Positions 42,065-50,778 of a stretch of 64,000 nucleotides of DNA are shown here, in pieces. Each line of letters opens with the position of its first letter. The first letter of the stretch is position 1. Source of the DNA: Croceicoccus estronivorus (lineage in GTDB: Bacteria > Pseudomonadota > Alphaproteobacteria > Sphingomonadales > Sphingomonadaceae); the NCBI RefSeq assembly GCF_001625325.1, contig NZ_JRQQ01000009.1, positions 62,001 to 126,000 on the forward strand. The letters run 5' to 3'. The notes beneath the pieces are model-generated. The model made no database searches. It had not been told where the DNA came from and saw only the letters and a program-made list of their open reading frames with translations. The position numbers were made by a program, and so were the translations under genes.

Positions 42065-43168
42065 GTGGCGGATCAGCAGGAACAGGACCGGAGCGAGGAG
42101 CCTACCCCGTTCAAGCTCAGACGTGCGCGGGAAAAGGGTCAGGTGGCGCGCGGCATGGATCTCGGCTTCGTGGGCAGCCTCCTGGCCTTCGCCGGTTTCA
42201 TCCTTGTCGCAGGTCCGGCTTTTGTCGCTCGTCTCGCTGACTTGATGCGCCTTTCGCTTACTGTGGGGATCGACCGCACGGCGCAGGCAGGCTCAGTGCT
42301 AGGCACGGTAAAGGCGATATACTGGCTCGCCTTCCAGCCGCTGCTGGTCCTCGGCGGGATTATCGTCGTCGTTCTGGTGTTTCTGGAACTCGTGCAGTTG
42401 CGCGGATTCATCTTCACCACTGCGCCGCTCAAACCCGATTTCTCGCGGCTCAATCCCGCCAAGGGGCTGAAGCGGCTGTTTTCGCTGCGCATGGTCAAGG
42501 AAACGATCAAGAACGTCATCAAGATGGCGGTCTATTCATGCGTTGCATGGTTCATGATCGTGGGCGGGCTGGCGATGTTCGGACAATCCATTCACGATGC
42601 GCACTCGCTCGCGCAGGCGATGGATGGTGCGGGTCGGCGCCTGTTGTTTGCCTTCCTCGGGCTGGCGTTCGTTTTCATGGTTCTGGATCAGGTGATCGTG
42701 CGTGGCGAATTCCTGAAACAGATGCGGATGAGCCGCCGCGAACTGACTCGCGAAACGAAAGAGCGTGAGGGGGAACCGAGAATCAAGCAGAAGCGCCGCG
42801 AATTGCATGGCGCGATGCGGCAGCAGGCAGATGGGCTGCGCAAGCTGGATGGATCGGACTTCCTTGTCACCAATCCAGAGCATTTCGCAGTAGCCCTGTC
42901 CTATGACCCGGACGAGATGGATGCCCCGATAGTCCGGGCGAAGGGACGCAATCATTTCGCGCAATTGCTCAAACGCAAGGCGCGGCTGCTGCGCATCCCG
43001 GTCATTGCGGATCCTGCTTTGGCGCGAAGCCTCTATCGCGATTGTGCGGTGGATCGCGCCATCGCGCCGCAGCATTTTCACGGGGTTGCGCGCCACTACG
43101 CACATTTGCGCCGGGGCCAGGGCTCTTCAGCCGAACAGATCGAAGAAGGCGTCATTGGACATGGGTAA
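42065..43168 (+). CDS. flhB: Flagellar export switch protein FlhB with NPEH in place of NPTH
   Basis: A 367-residue protein. EEPTPFKLRRAREKGQVAR opens it, four helices follow (to about residue 210), and then the cytoplasmic domain. In canonical FlhB the protein cleaves itself within Asn-Pro-Thr-His; here the site (about residue 270) reads VTNPEHFAVALSYDP, so Thr is Glu and the following (K/R)Y is SY. Asn and Pro, most important for cleavage, are retained. The start is GTG 42065, two bases after fliR; the end overlaps flhA by eight bases. It normally switches export from rod/hook to filament substrates. Confidence 0.92.
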   Translation: MADQQEQDRSEEPTPFKLRRAREKGQVARGMDLGFVGSLLAFAGFILVAGPAFVARLADLMRLSLTVGIDRTAQAGSVLGTVKAIYWLAFQPLLVLGGIIVVVLVFLELVQLRGFIFTTAPLKPDFSRLNPAKGLKRLFSLRMVKETIKNVIKMAVYSCVAWFMIVGGLAMFGQSIHDAHSLAQAMDGAGRRLLFAFLGLAFVFMVLDQVIVRGEFLKQMRMSRRELTRETKEREGEPRIKQKRRELHGAMRQQADGLRKLDGSDFLVTNPEHFAVALSYDPDEMDAPIVRAKGRNHFAQLLKRKARLLRIPVIADPALARSLYRDCAVDRAIAPQHFHGVARHYAHLRRGQGSSAEQIEEGVIGHG

Positions 43169-45188
43169 GTTGTTCGACCGCAACAAGGATCTCGTGCTGG
43201 TTGTCGGCACGGTCCTGATCCTGCTGATCTTGTTTTCGCCCATCCCCCCGGCGATGCTGGATCTGGCGATCATCGTGAATTTCGGCTTCGGGCTGACGAT
43301 CATGCTGTTGACGTTCTACGTCGCAAAGCCAGTGGAGTTTTCGACTTTCCCCTCGCTGCTGCTGGTCGCCACGCTCTATCGCCTGTCGCTCAACGTTGCG
43401 GCCACGCGCCTGATTCTGACAGGGGCCGATGCGGGCGATGTGATCGAGTCCATCGGCAGTTATGCGGTGCAGGGCAATTTTGTCATTGGCTTGGTCGTGT
43501 TCACCATTCTGGTCGTCGTTCAATACGTGGTCGTGACATCCGGTGCCCAGCGCGTTTCCGAAGTTGCCGCACGCTTCACGCTCGATTCCATGCCTGGCCA
43601 GCAGATGAGCATCGATGCCGATCTCAATCTGGGGCTGATCACCCAGCAGGAAGCGATCGACCGCCGGGCGGGACTTGAGAAAGAGGCATCTTTCTATGGT
43701 GCGATGGATGGCGCCAGCAAATTTGTGAAAGGCGATGCCATTGCCGGCATCCTGATCCTTCTGATTGACATTATCGCCGGCCTTATCGTCGGCGTGCTGC
43801 AGATGGGCATGAGCTGGGGGGAGGCCTTGCAACGCTTCACCTTGCTGACCATCGGTGATGGTATCGCGACCCAGTTGCCGGCGCTGATTATCTCAATTGC
43901 CACCGGCATCATCGTGACCCGCTCCGCTTCTGACCGGGAACTCAGCACGGAAATCTTCCGCCAGTTGTCATCCGAACCGCGCATCCCGTTGATTGTCATG
44001 GCAGTGATCGGGGCGCTGATGCTGTTGCCGGGCATGCCGAAGTGGCCGATTGCGGTGCTGCTTGCAGTTGCCCTGTTCGCCTGGCTTCGCGTCCGCCGCA
44101 TACGGCACGAAGAAGCACAGGCCGCCAACGCGATTGAGGAAGAAGATACCGGTTCCGCCACATCGGGCAAGCTTCCCCCGCAACTGGAAATCGCCTTTGG
44201 CAGCCAGTTGGCGGAAGCCTGGGGTGACAAGAAGGCGATCCTGCTCGATCGTATCGCCAATAGCCGAACAGCCCACGAACGGATGTTCGGGATTGCCTTT
44301 CCAGCGGTTCGTTTCGTGGATGCGCGTGAAATCGGCAGTCTCGATTATCGCGTCAACATTCACGGAATTACCTATGGCAGCGGACAACTTCACCCAAACC
44401 GGATGCTAGCCATCGCACAAAGCGACGATGCGCCGCGGTTGACGGGGATCGAGGGCCGCGATCCTGCCTTCGGTATTCCCGGAACCTGGATTGAGAATGA
44501 CCTTGTCAGGCAAGCCTCCGAAGCGGGCTACAGCGTGATCGATCCTGAGACGGTTCTCATCACTCATTTCGGTGAGATCATGAAAATGGAGGTTGGGACT
44601 CTGCTGACCCGCGCCGTGACAGGGGAGCTGCTCGACCGTTTACGGGAACGGCAACCGGGTCTGGTTGAAGAATTGGTGCCTAACATCATGACGATTTCGG
44701 ATGTGCAGCGGATTTTGCAGAATCTCCTGCAGGAACGTGTGACGATTGCCAATCTGGACCTGATCGTGGAAACGCTGGTCGATGTCGGGCGAACGGAGCG
44801 TGATCCGGCGGGCCTGACTGAACGGGTGCGCCAATCGCTCAGCACGGCCATTTGCAATGGATTGCGGGGGCACAACGCGCATCTTTCGGTCCTCAGCCTG
44901 GATCCGCGGCTGGAAAATCAGATCATTGCCGGCCTGGGATCGAGAGAAGCGAGCACGATGGGGCTGGAACCGCGCCTGGCTGAACAACTGTTGCGCAAGC
45001 TGGCCCCACTGGCGGAGGCTATGCTGCGCCAGGGAAAGGCCCCGGTCTTGTTGTGTGCGGGGCCAATCCGCAGAGTCCTGCTGAAGCTGACGCAGCGATC
45101 GATCCCGCAATTGTCGATTCTTTCGATAGACGAGATTCCCTTGCGCCTTTCCCTCCAGTCTTTCGATATGGTGAAAGTGGATGGATGA
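43161..45188 (+). CDS. flhA: Flagellar export protein FlhA
   Basis: A 675-residue protein of near-canonical length. The membrane half (about residues 1-320) has LIFLYRLSLN-type sequence TLYRLSLNVAATRLIL and MDGASKFVKGDAIAG, both FHIPEP-family signatures. The cytoplasmic half docks chaperone-substrate complexes. ATG 43161 overlaps the flhB stop region by eight bases; a frame further upstream only shadows flhB. It is followed by a TPR protein gene. Confidence 0.94.
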   Translation: MGKLFDRNKDLVLVVGTVLILLILFSPIPPAMLDLAIIVNFGFGLTIMLLTFYVAKPVEFSTFPSLLLVATLYRLSLNVAATRLILTGADAGDVIESIGSYAVQGNFVIGLVVFTILVVVQYVVVTSGAQRVSEVAARFTLDSMPGQQMSIDADLNLGLITQQEAIDRRAGLEKEASFYGAMDGASKFVKGDAIAGILILLIDIIAGLIVGVLQMGMSWGEALQRFTLLTIGDGIATQLPALIISIATGIIVTRSASDRELSTEIFRQLSSEPRIPLIVMAVIGALMLLPGMPKWPIAVLLAVALFAWLRVRRIRHEEAQAANAIEEEDTGSATSGKLPPQLEIAFGSQLAEAWGDKKAILLDRIANSRTAHERMFGIAFPAVRFVDAREIGSLDYRVNIHGITYGSGQLHPNRMLAIAQSDDAPRLTGIEGRDPAFGIPGTWIENDLVRQASEAGYSVIDPETVLITHFGEIMKMEVGTLLTRAVTGELLDRLRERQPGLVEELVPNIMTISDVQRILQNLLQERVTIANLDLIVETLVDVGRTERDPAGLTERVRQSLSTAICNGLRGHNAHLSVLSLDPRLENQIIAGLGSREASTMGLEPRLAEQLLRKLAPLAEAMLRQGKAPVLLCAGPIRRVLLKLTQRSIPQLSILSIDEIPLRLSLQSFDMVKVDG

Positions 45189-45227
45189 GCGGTGGCAAGA
45201 TCGGGATGACAAGCAACGGGAGCGCCT

Positions 45228-46358
45228 GTGACGCAAGATACTGAACATGATCGGCTGCGGCGCCTGCGTGGCTTTCTCGAGCAGGATCCGGAAAACCCGG
45301 CGTTGCTTCGCGATGTGGCAGCGCTTGCCATGACATTGAATGATCCGCAGCAGGCGATGGATTGCCTTGCCGAGTTGGAACGGACAGGCGCGGCAGAGAT
45401 CGGCGACCGCAACCTGATGGGTATTGCCGCAATGCACGCAGGTCAGCCGGAGCAGGCGGTGCGGATATTTTCCGATCTACGGGATACGGCCCCCCTGGAT
45501 CTGGGCTTGCGGTTCAATCTTGCCTGGGCGTTGGCCCTGGCTCAGGATTTTGCCGCTGCCCGCGCCTTGCTCGATGATGATCTGACGGACAGCTTGCCCC
45601 AGGCTGCTCTGCTCGAAGTGCAACTGATGCATGATGCGGGGGAATTCGATGCCGCGATCCTGAAAGCGCGGGCGCATGTGGCGAGGCATCCCGATTATCC
45701 GCCGCTTCTGGCCGCAGTGTCCGTTCTCGCGCTCGATGTGGAAGATGAAGATCTCGCCAGACAATGCGCTGAAAAGGGCGGAGATCAGCCCGATGCCCTG
45801 ACCACACTGGGTATGTTGACGCTGGGTGGCGCGGACACGGACCATGCGGCGGCGCAGGGCATGTTCGAACGCGCGCTTGCCTTCGATGCAGACTCCCCCC
45901 GTGCACGTATCGGGCTGGGGCTGTCGCTTCTCGCCGCTGGAAATGGTGCAATGGCTGCGACGGAACTCGACAAGGGTGCGGAACGGTTTGGCGATCACTT
46001 GGGGAGTTGGATCGCGGCTGGATGGGCCTATCTCGTTGCGGGCGATATGGCGCGGGCGCGCGAACGGTTTGACCATGCGCTGCAACTTGATCCCAATTTT
46101 GCTGAATCGCATGGGTCTCTGGCTGTGCTGGACATGCTGTCTGGCGACAGGGAACAGGGTGACCGCCGGTTGGAAATAGCCCAGCGGCTTGATCGCGCGA
46201 GTTTTTCGGCAGCTTTTGCAAAAATGCTGATGGCTTCGTCCGACGGAGATTCGGACGCGGCAGAACGGATACTCGACATCGCGTTGAAGCAACCGCTGGA
46301 TGGAAGTGGCCGCACAATTGGCGCCGCATTGGCACGAGCCATGCGGTCAGGCGGATAG
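45228..46358 (+). CDS. Tetratricopeptide repeat protein linked to the export-gate operon
   Basis: A 376-residue soluble protein made of about eight TPR-like helix pairs. Examples are AAMHAGQPEQAVRIFSDL, AWALALAQDFAAARALLDD and AYLVAGDMARARERFDHALQ followed by LDPNFAES. No signal peptide is seen. The start is GTG 45228, 39 bases after flhA. TPR proteins often act as chaperones or assembly factors for type III machines; this one has no named family that I recognise. Confidence 0.8.
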   Translation: MTQDTEHDRLRRLRGFLEQDPENPALLRDVAALAMTLNDPQQAMDCLAELERTGAAEIGDRNLMGIAAMHAGQPEQAVRIFSDLRDTAPLDLGLRFNLAWALALAQDFAAARALLDDDLTDSLPQAALLEVQLMHDAGEFDAAILKARAHVARHPDYPPLLAAVSVLALDVEDEDLARQCAEKGGDQPDALTTLGMLTLGGADTDHAAAQGMFERALAFDADSPRARIGLGLSLLAAGNGAMAATELDKGAERFGDHLGSWIAAGWAYLVAGDMARARERFDHALQLDPNFAESHGSLAVLDMLSGDREQGDRRLEIAQRLDRASFSAAFAKMLMASSDGDSDAAERILDIALKQPLDGSGRTIGAALARAMRSGG

Positions 46359-46455
46359 TCGACGCGGACAGCGGCCGGTTAAGCGCGCTCCGTTTGGCCA
46401 ACGCCAGTTTTCAGTTTTGGTCAGGCGATTTTAAGTGTCGCTTGCAGCAGCGTTC

Positions 46456-47451
46456 CTATTCAAAGCCGGTCACTGCGTGCGGGACGTACGCTGCCTCCAA
46501 CCTGGCGCATTCTTCGTCGCTGAGCGTCACCGATAGCGCCGCTACGGCATCGTCGAGATGCGCGAGCTTGCTGGCACCGACGATCGGGGCGGAGACGCTC
46601 TTCTTCGCCAGCACCCACGCCAGAGCGATCTGGGCCATCGCCACACCACGCTCATTGGCTATTTGTTCGACGGTGGCGATGATCTTGTTGTCGGCCTCTT
46701 CGGTTGGCTTGAACAGGACCTTCGCGAACTCGTCGCTCTCGCTGCGCGTGGTCTGCTTCCCGATGGGCCGCGTCAGGCGGCCACGGGCCATCGGACTCCA
46801 TGGAATCAAGCCAACCCCCTGATCTTGGCACAGGGGGATCATCTCCCGTTCTTCTTCGCGATAGAGCAGGTTCAGATAGTTCTGCATGGTGACGAACCGT
46901 GTCCAGCCGTGGATCGTTGCAACCGACTGAGCTTTGGCAAATTGCCAGGCCGCCATGGAAGAAGCGCCGATGTAGCGGGCCTTTCCTGCTTTTACGACAT
47001 CGTGCAGGGCTTCCATGGTTTCTTCGATGGGCGTGCCATAGTCCCAGCGGTGAATCTGATAGAGATCGACATAGTCGGTGTTGAGACGGGAAAGGCTCGC
47101 GTCGATTTCCGTGAAAATTGCCTTGCGTGACAAGCCCTTGCGATTGGGCGGGGCATCGCCCGAGAGCATATTTTCCGGAAGGAAGACCTTTGTCGCGATG
47201 ACGACCTCTTCGCGACGAGTAAATTCTTTGAGGAGTTTCCCCAAGATCAGTTCCGATGTTCCTGCCGAATAGCTGTTTGCGGTGTCGAAGAAATTGATAC
47301 CAAGTTCGACCGCATGCCGGATGATGGGGCGACTTTCCGCTTCGCCCAGAGTCCAGGGGTGTGCCCCTGCCTCCGGCTGCCCGAACGTCATGCACCCCAG
47401 ACACAGCCGTGAGATGTCAAGGCCGGTCGAGCCCAGTTTCGTATAGTGCAT
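46456..47451 (-). CDS. Aldo/keto reductase
   Basis: A 331-residue TIM-barrel reductase. MHYTKLGSTGLDISRLCLG opens it. NFFDTANSYSAGTSELILG carries the catalytic Asp and Tyr, VVIATKVFLP the Lys, and YQIHRWDYGTPIEETMEAL the His region. The C-terminal ARLEAAYVPHAVTGF resembles the large YajO/Tas-type group that uses NADPH. It seems unrelated to the flagellar genes on both sides. Confidence 0.92.
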   Translation of the reverse strand: MHYTKLGSTGLDISRLCLGCMTFGQPEAGAHPWTLGEAESRPIIRHAVELGINFFDTANSYSAGTSELILGKLLKEFTRREEVVIATKVFLPENMLSGDAPPNRKGLSRKAIFTEIDASLSRLNTDYVDLYQIHRWDYGTPIEETMEALHDVVKAGKARYIGASSMAAWQFAKAQSVATIHGWTRFVTMQNYLNLLYREEEREMIPLCQDQGVGLIPWSPMARGRLTRPIGKQTTRSESDEFAKVLFKPTEEADNKIIATVEQIANERGVAMAQIALAWVLAKKSVSAPIVGASKLAHLDDAVAALSVTLSDEECARLEAAYVPHAVTGFE

Positions 47452-47702
47452 GGTCTTTATCTTCCCATATTTCAGTGGACGGCTGGCGCTATCGTGAGCC
47501 CACGTCTCTCATCCAAGTATGATGAACGGCGGAGGAATCTGTGGTTCAGCCGCCAACCTGCGGCAGTTATGGAGTGGATACAAACCATATCTTCGACCGC
47601 AAATCGTACTCTGGCTTTGTCGTGGAATTCTTGAAGCCGGGTAGGCAACTTGTGACAGATGCCTGCGGCACAGGATTTCTGCACGCTTCGTTCCGATTGT
47701 CG

Positions 47703-48062
47703 CTAGTCTGCCGGGCGGCGGCTCACTTCTCGAAGCGAACGCTTCAGCAGATCCCGGCTTCCGTCATCGGAGGCAATGATCCGGTGGACTTCGCCTACAA
47801 TCCGCTCAAACTTTGCCTCGTTGGCCAGTTCTTCCCCAAATTCCTCTGTCAATAAAGCCCGGATCAGCGCCTTGCCGCGTTCCTCGTCGGACAGACCATC
47901 GAGAGTGGCCAAGGCAGAAACCCGGTGCAGGGGGTTTTGTCCTCCGGTTAGCTGAGAAGCCCCGGCTCGGCTGCCACGGGCCTGACCAGCGCCTTTCGTC
48001 ATGCGTTGCAACTGCTGGCGCAGCAGCAGCATGACCTGATCGGCAGGCGTGATACGCGTCAT
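47703..48062 (-). CDS. Hypothetical protein at the end of the leftward flagellar operon
   Basis: A 119-residue soluble protein. Residues 1-50 are basic and Gln-rich (LLLRQQLQRM). The C-terminal part is helical and acidic (GKALIRALLTEEFGEELANE, DDGSRDLLKRSLREV). No family was recognised. It lies 12 bases after the TPR gene and is probably the last member of the operon. It could be a small chaperone or secreted factor; this is a guess from size and position. Confidence 0.6.
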   Translation of the reverse strand: MTRITPADQVMLLLRQQLQRMTKGAGQARGSRAGASQLTGGQNPLHRVSALATLDGLSDEERGKALIRALLTEEFGEELANEAKFERIVGEVHRIIASDDGSRDLLKRSLREVSRRPAD

Positions 48063-48074
48063 TGCCGGATGGCC

Positions 48075-48641
48075 TCAGTGTCGTGTGCCGCCGGGGGTGA
48101 ACTGACCGAGGATCAATGACGTCAACGACTGATCGGTGTCCGTATCTGCGTTTTCGCCACGGCCGTCGCTGGCCAACTTCTCACACTCCTTAATCAGCAG
48201 CCGAATGTCATTGTTGAGCGGCGGGTTTTCCTCGTTGAGCGCCATACCCGAACGCATCAATGTGATCGCCTCTGCAAACTCGTCGCGGATCAAATGCGTC
48301 ATGCCTTCCACGAAGTGACGCAGATAGTGGTCCTGCGGCAGGCGGAGGAGCGGCCCCCAGGTCGAAAGCGCATTGTCCGCCTCGCCAGAAGTCAGTTCGA
48401 AGAAACCGAGCTGGTAGCGGGCGAGATGGAATTCCGGAGCGATTGTAACGGCCTTGGCCAAAGCCGCATGCGCTTCGATCGGGCGTTGTCGGCCAGCCAG
48501 GATCGACCCGCGCATGAAATGCAGGCGCGGGTCCTGAGGGTAATCCGCCAGCAAGGCATCGACCTGGGCCAGATCATCGTGGTCATTGCCCTGGATCGCA
48601 GCCACCAATGCGTTGATTTCGGCGTCGCTACACAAATTCAT
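48075..48641 (-). CDS. TPR-like protein between fliA and the operon end
   Basis: A 188-residue protein with three to four TPR-like helix pairs (DALLADYPQDPRLHFMRGSI, AHAALAKAVTIAPEFHLARY, FAEAITLMRSGMALNEENP). The C-terminus (SLTSLILGQFTPGGTRH) is an unstructured-looking tail. It resembles SycD-like chaperones in repeat number but I cannot assign it. It follows fliA by 26 bases. Confidence 0.7.
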   Translation of the reverse strand: MNLCSDAEINALVAAIQGNDHDDLAQVDALLADYPQDPRLHFMRGSILAGRQRPIEAHAALAKAVTIAPEFHLARYQLGFFELTSGEADNALSTWGPLLRLPQDHYLRHFVEGMTHLIRDEFAEAITLMRSGMALNEENPPLNNDIRLLIKECEKLASDGRGENADTDTDQSLTSLILGQFTPGGTRH

Positions 48642-48667
48642 TTCTCGTTCCTCTCGTATAGGAAGCG

Positions 48668-49411
48668 TCAGCGGAACTGGGCCATTTGCTCGCGCAGACG
48701 TAGCAGAGCCGAACGGTGGATTTGTGAAACCCGCCCTTTGCTGACACCCAGTATAGCGGCAATTTGCTGGAAGCTCACACCGTTCCGGTAATGCTGACTA
48801 ACGATATAGCGCTCCCTTTCGGGCAACATGTCGATCTGTTCGCGGACCTTCTTTTGCATTTCATGCCAGGCGAGGCTTTCATAAGCGGAAGGCTGCCCAT
48901 CCGGAATCGTATCCGGGTCGACCGCTTCGCCGTCTCCGACCAGCAGGCCCAGAGCAAGCGTGCTGGCAAGCTCCGCCAGGGCGCCCAGCGGGTCTGCTTC
49001 TGCGACAGGCCCCGATTGGCGCAACGAACGGAGCCGGTCCCTTTCCACGCGCTGGTGATAGCGATATTGCGCGGTCGCTTCGCTCATTGTCGCCAGACCA
49101 TTGCTGATATGGCCTGCGATGCGGCTTCTCGCGTAAGCCTGAAAGGGCACATTGCGTGCGGGATCGAACCGCTGAATGGCTTGCAGCAAGGCTTCATAGG
49201 CGAGTTGTTCGACATCCCCCCGCTCGACACTGCCAATCCGCCGTCTTGTGAATTGCACTCCGGCCAACGTGCGAGCGAATGGCTGATAGTATTCGAAGAG
49301 CTTCAGCCGGGCGTCGTCCCCCCGCATATCGAGGTAGGCGCGCCACAGGGAAGCTTCGACCCTGTCCGGCTGCACCAGCAGCGCAACGCCGCGACGCGAG
49401 GCAATGGTCAT
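48668..49411 (-). CDS. fliA: Flagellar sigma-28 factor FliA
   Basis: A 247-residue sigma factor. Region 2 has SVERGDVEQLAYEALLQAIQ and RFDPARNVPFQAYARSRIAG. Region 4 has LPERERYIVSQHYRNGVSFQ then ILGVSKGRVSQIHRSALLRL. This is the FliA/WhiG class. No flgM gene for its anti-sigma factor is visible in the window. Its start overlaps the fliP stop by four bases, so it is made with the export gate, an unusual place within a basal-body operon. Confidence 0.9.
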   Translation of the reverse strand: MTIASRRGVALLVQPDRVEASLWRAYLDMRGDDARLKLFEYYQPFARTLAGVQFTRRRIGSVERGDVEQLAYEALLQAIQRFDPARNVPFQAYARSRIAGHISNGLATMSEATAQYRYHQRVERDRLRSLRQSGPVAEADPLGALAELASTLALGLLVGDGEAVDPDTIPDGQPSAYESLAWHEMQKKVREQIDMLPERERYIVSQHYRNGVSFQQIAAILGVSKGRVSQIHRSALLRLREQMAQFR

Positions 49412-50130
49412 CCGAAGCTTCCGAGCAATCCCTCCATCACCAGGCTCCAGCCGTCGATCAGGACGAACATCAGGACCTTGATCGGCAGGGATATGGTGGC
49501 CGGCGGCACCATCATCATACCAAGCGAAAGCAGGATGCTCGCCACGACGAGATCGATCAGCAGGAAGGGCAGCAGGATCACGAAGCCGATAGTGAACGCG
49601 GCACGCAGTTCATTGAGCATGAATGCCGGGGTCAGTTTGAACAACTCCACATCTTCGGCCCGATCGGGAGGAACTGTTCGTGAAACGCGATAGATCATGG
49701 CGAGGTCATTGTCGCGGGTATGCCGCAACATGAAGGATTTGAGCGGACCAGCGCCCTTGTCCATTGCCTCGGCAATATCTGCCTTGCCTGTCAGTAGAGG
49801 CTGCAAGGCTCCTTCGTTCACTGCCGAGAGTGTCGGGCTCATGACAAAGGCTGTCATGAACAGCGCCAGGCTGGTCAGCACGGCATTGGGCGGGGTCTGG
49901 GGCATGCCGAAAGCATGGCGCACCATCGCGAGGACCACGACAATCCGAATGAAACTGGTCGTGCTGATGAGGATCGCCGGAATGATGGCGAGAATGGTCA
50001 GCACTACCGCAAGCCGGACAGCCTCGCTTGTCTCGGGTGCAGCAGGCACAGCAGCCAAGGCTGGCTGTGCCTGACAGGCAGACACCGCGATGACAACTGT
50101 GAGCAGGCTCGGTCGGAGCCGGAGCTTCAT
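49408..50130 (-). CDS. fliP: Flagellar type III export protein FliP
   Basis: A 240-residue protein. A signal-like N-terminus ends near PALAAVPA, as in canonical FliP. RHAFGMPQTPPNAVLTSLAL and AFMLNELRAAFTIGFVI are hallmark motifs, and MMVPPATISLPIKVLMFVL covers the last helix. It forms the export pore with FliQ and FliR, whose genes are 8 kb away in the opposite arm. ATG 50130 overlaps the fliO stop; the frame upstream of it is a shadow. Confidence 0.94.
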   Translation of the reverse strand: MKLRLRPSLLTVVIAVSACQAQPALAAVPAAPETSEAVRLAVVLTILAIIPAILISTTSFIRIVVVLAMVRHAFGMPQTPPNAVLTSLALFMTAFVMSPTLSAVNEGALQPLLTGKADIAEAMDKGAGPLKSFMLRHTRDNDLAMIYRVSRTVPPDRAEDVELFKLTPAFMLNELRAAFTIGFVILLPFLLIDLVVASILLSLGMMMVPPATISLPIKVLMFVLIDGWSLVMEGLLGSFG

Positions 50131-50504
50131 GGCGCTTTCTCCATCGGAGAAACGGGCTGCTTGTCCAGCACCAGAGCGTGCCCTTGGCCGACGGCGATCA
50201 GGTAGGCATGCCCCTCGCAATGCATCAGGCAGACATCCCCATGCGGACTGATCCGGCGCGTTTCGATCACCTCGATCCGCCGCCTTGGTGCATGGCTCAG
50301 GCGGCTGAAATCGAGGCGGCCCTGATGACGGCGTAGGGCGAGAATAGCCCCTGCTGCCAACGCCACGCAGAATGCCAGGGACAGGCCGATGCGCAGCCAT
50401 GGAATTGCAGGCTCACCGGCTGTGCCAAGGCCGGATGCAGCGGCGGCGGGATGGCCCATCGACGCCAAAGCCAATGCGAAAGAGAGCAGGCAGCGAGGCT
50501 TCAT
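50127..50504 (-). CDS. fliO: FliO-like flagellar biosynthesis protein
   Basis: A 125-residue protein. A signal peptide (about residues 1-23) is followed by a membrane helix (about residues 40-58, GLSLAFCVALAAGAILALRR) and a small cytoplasmic domain with RRRIEVIETRRISPHGDVCL, typical of FliO. It helps assemble the FliP ring. The gene lies between fliN and fliP, the standard order. Confidence 0.8.
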   Translation of the reverse strand: MKPRCLLSFALALASMGHPAAAASGLGTAGEPAIPWLRIGLSLAFCVALAAGAILALRRHQGRLDFSRLSHAPRRRIEVIETRRISPHGDVCLMHCEGHAYLIAVGQGHALVLDKQPVSPMEKAP

Positions 50505-50508
50505 GTGC

Positions 50509-50778
50509 TCAATCGCCGATCTCGGTCACACGGACTGCAAATTTGTCATCGACGGTGACGATTTCTCCTCGCGCAATTATCCGTCCGTTCACGCGGATGT
50601 CGGCAGCTTCGGCTATGGTGCGGTCAATGGGTAGGACATCGCCTGTTGCGAGCCGGTTCAGGGCTGCAACTGTCAATCTCGCTTCGCCGAGCATCACCTC
50701 GACTTCAACTTCGACATGATCGATCAGCTTGGCGGGCGCCTTGCCCCCAATCCTGTCGCTGCTGGGGTTCTCTACCAT
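50509..50778 (-). CDS. fliN: FliN family C-ring protein
   Basis: An 89-residue protein, almost entirely one SpoA domain: VEVEVMLGEARLTVAALNRL, GDVLPIDRTIAEAADIRVNG, and RIIARGEIVTVDDKFAVRV. It forms the lower C ring or sorting platform with FliM/SctQ proteins and FliH. Its ATG overlaps the preceding fliM-like gene by seven bases. Confidence 0.9.
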   Translation of the reverse strand: MVENPSSDRIGGKAPAKLIDHVEVEVEVMLGEARLTVAALNRLATGDVLPIDRTIAEAADIRVNGRIIARGEIVTVDDKFAVRVTEIGD

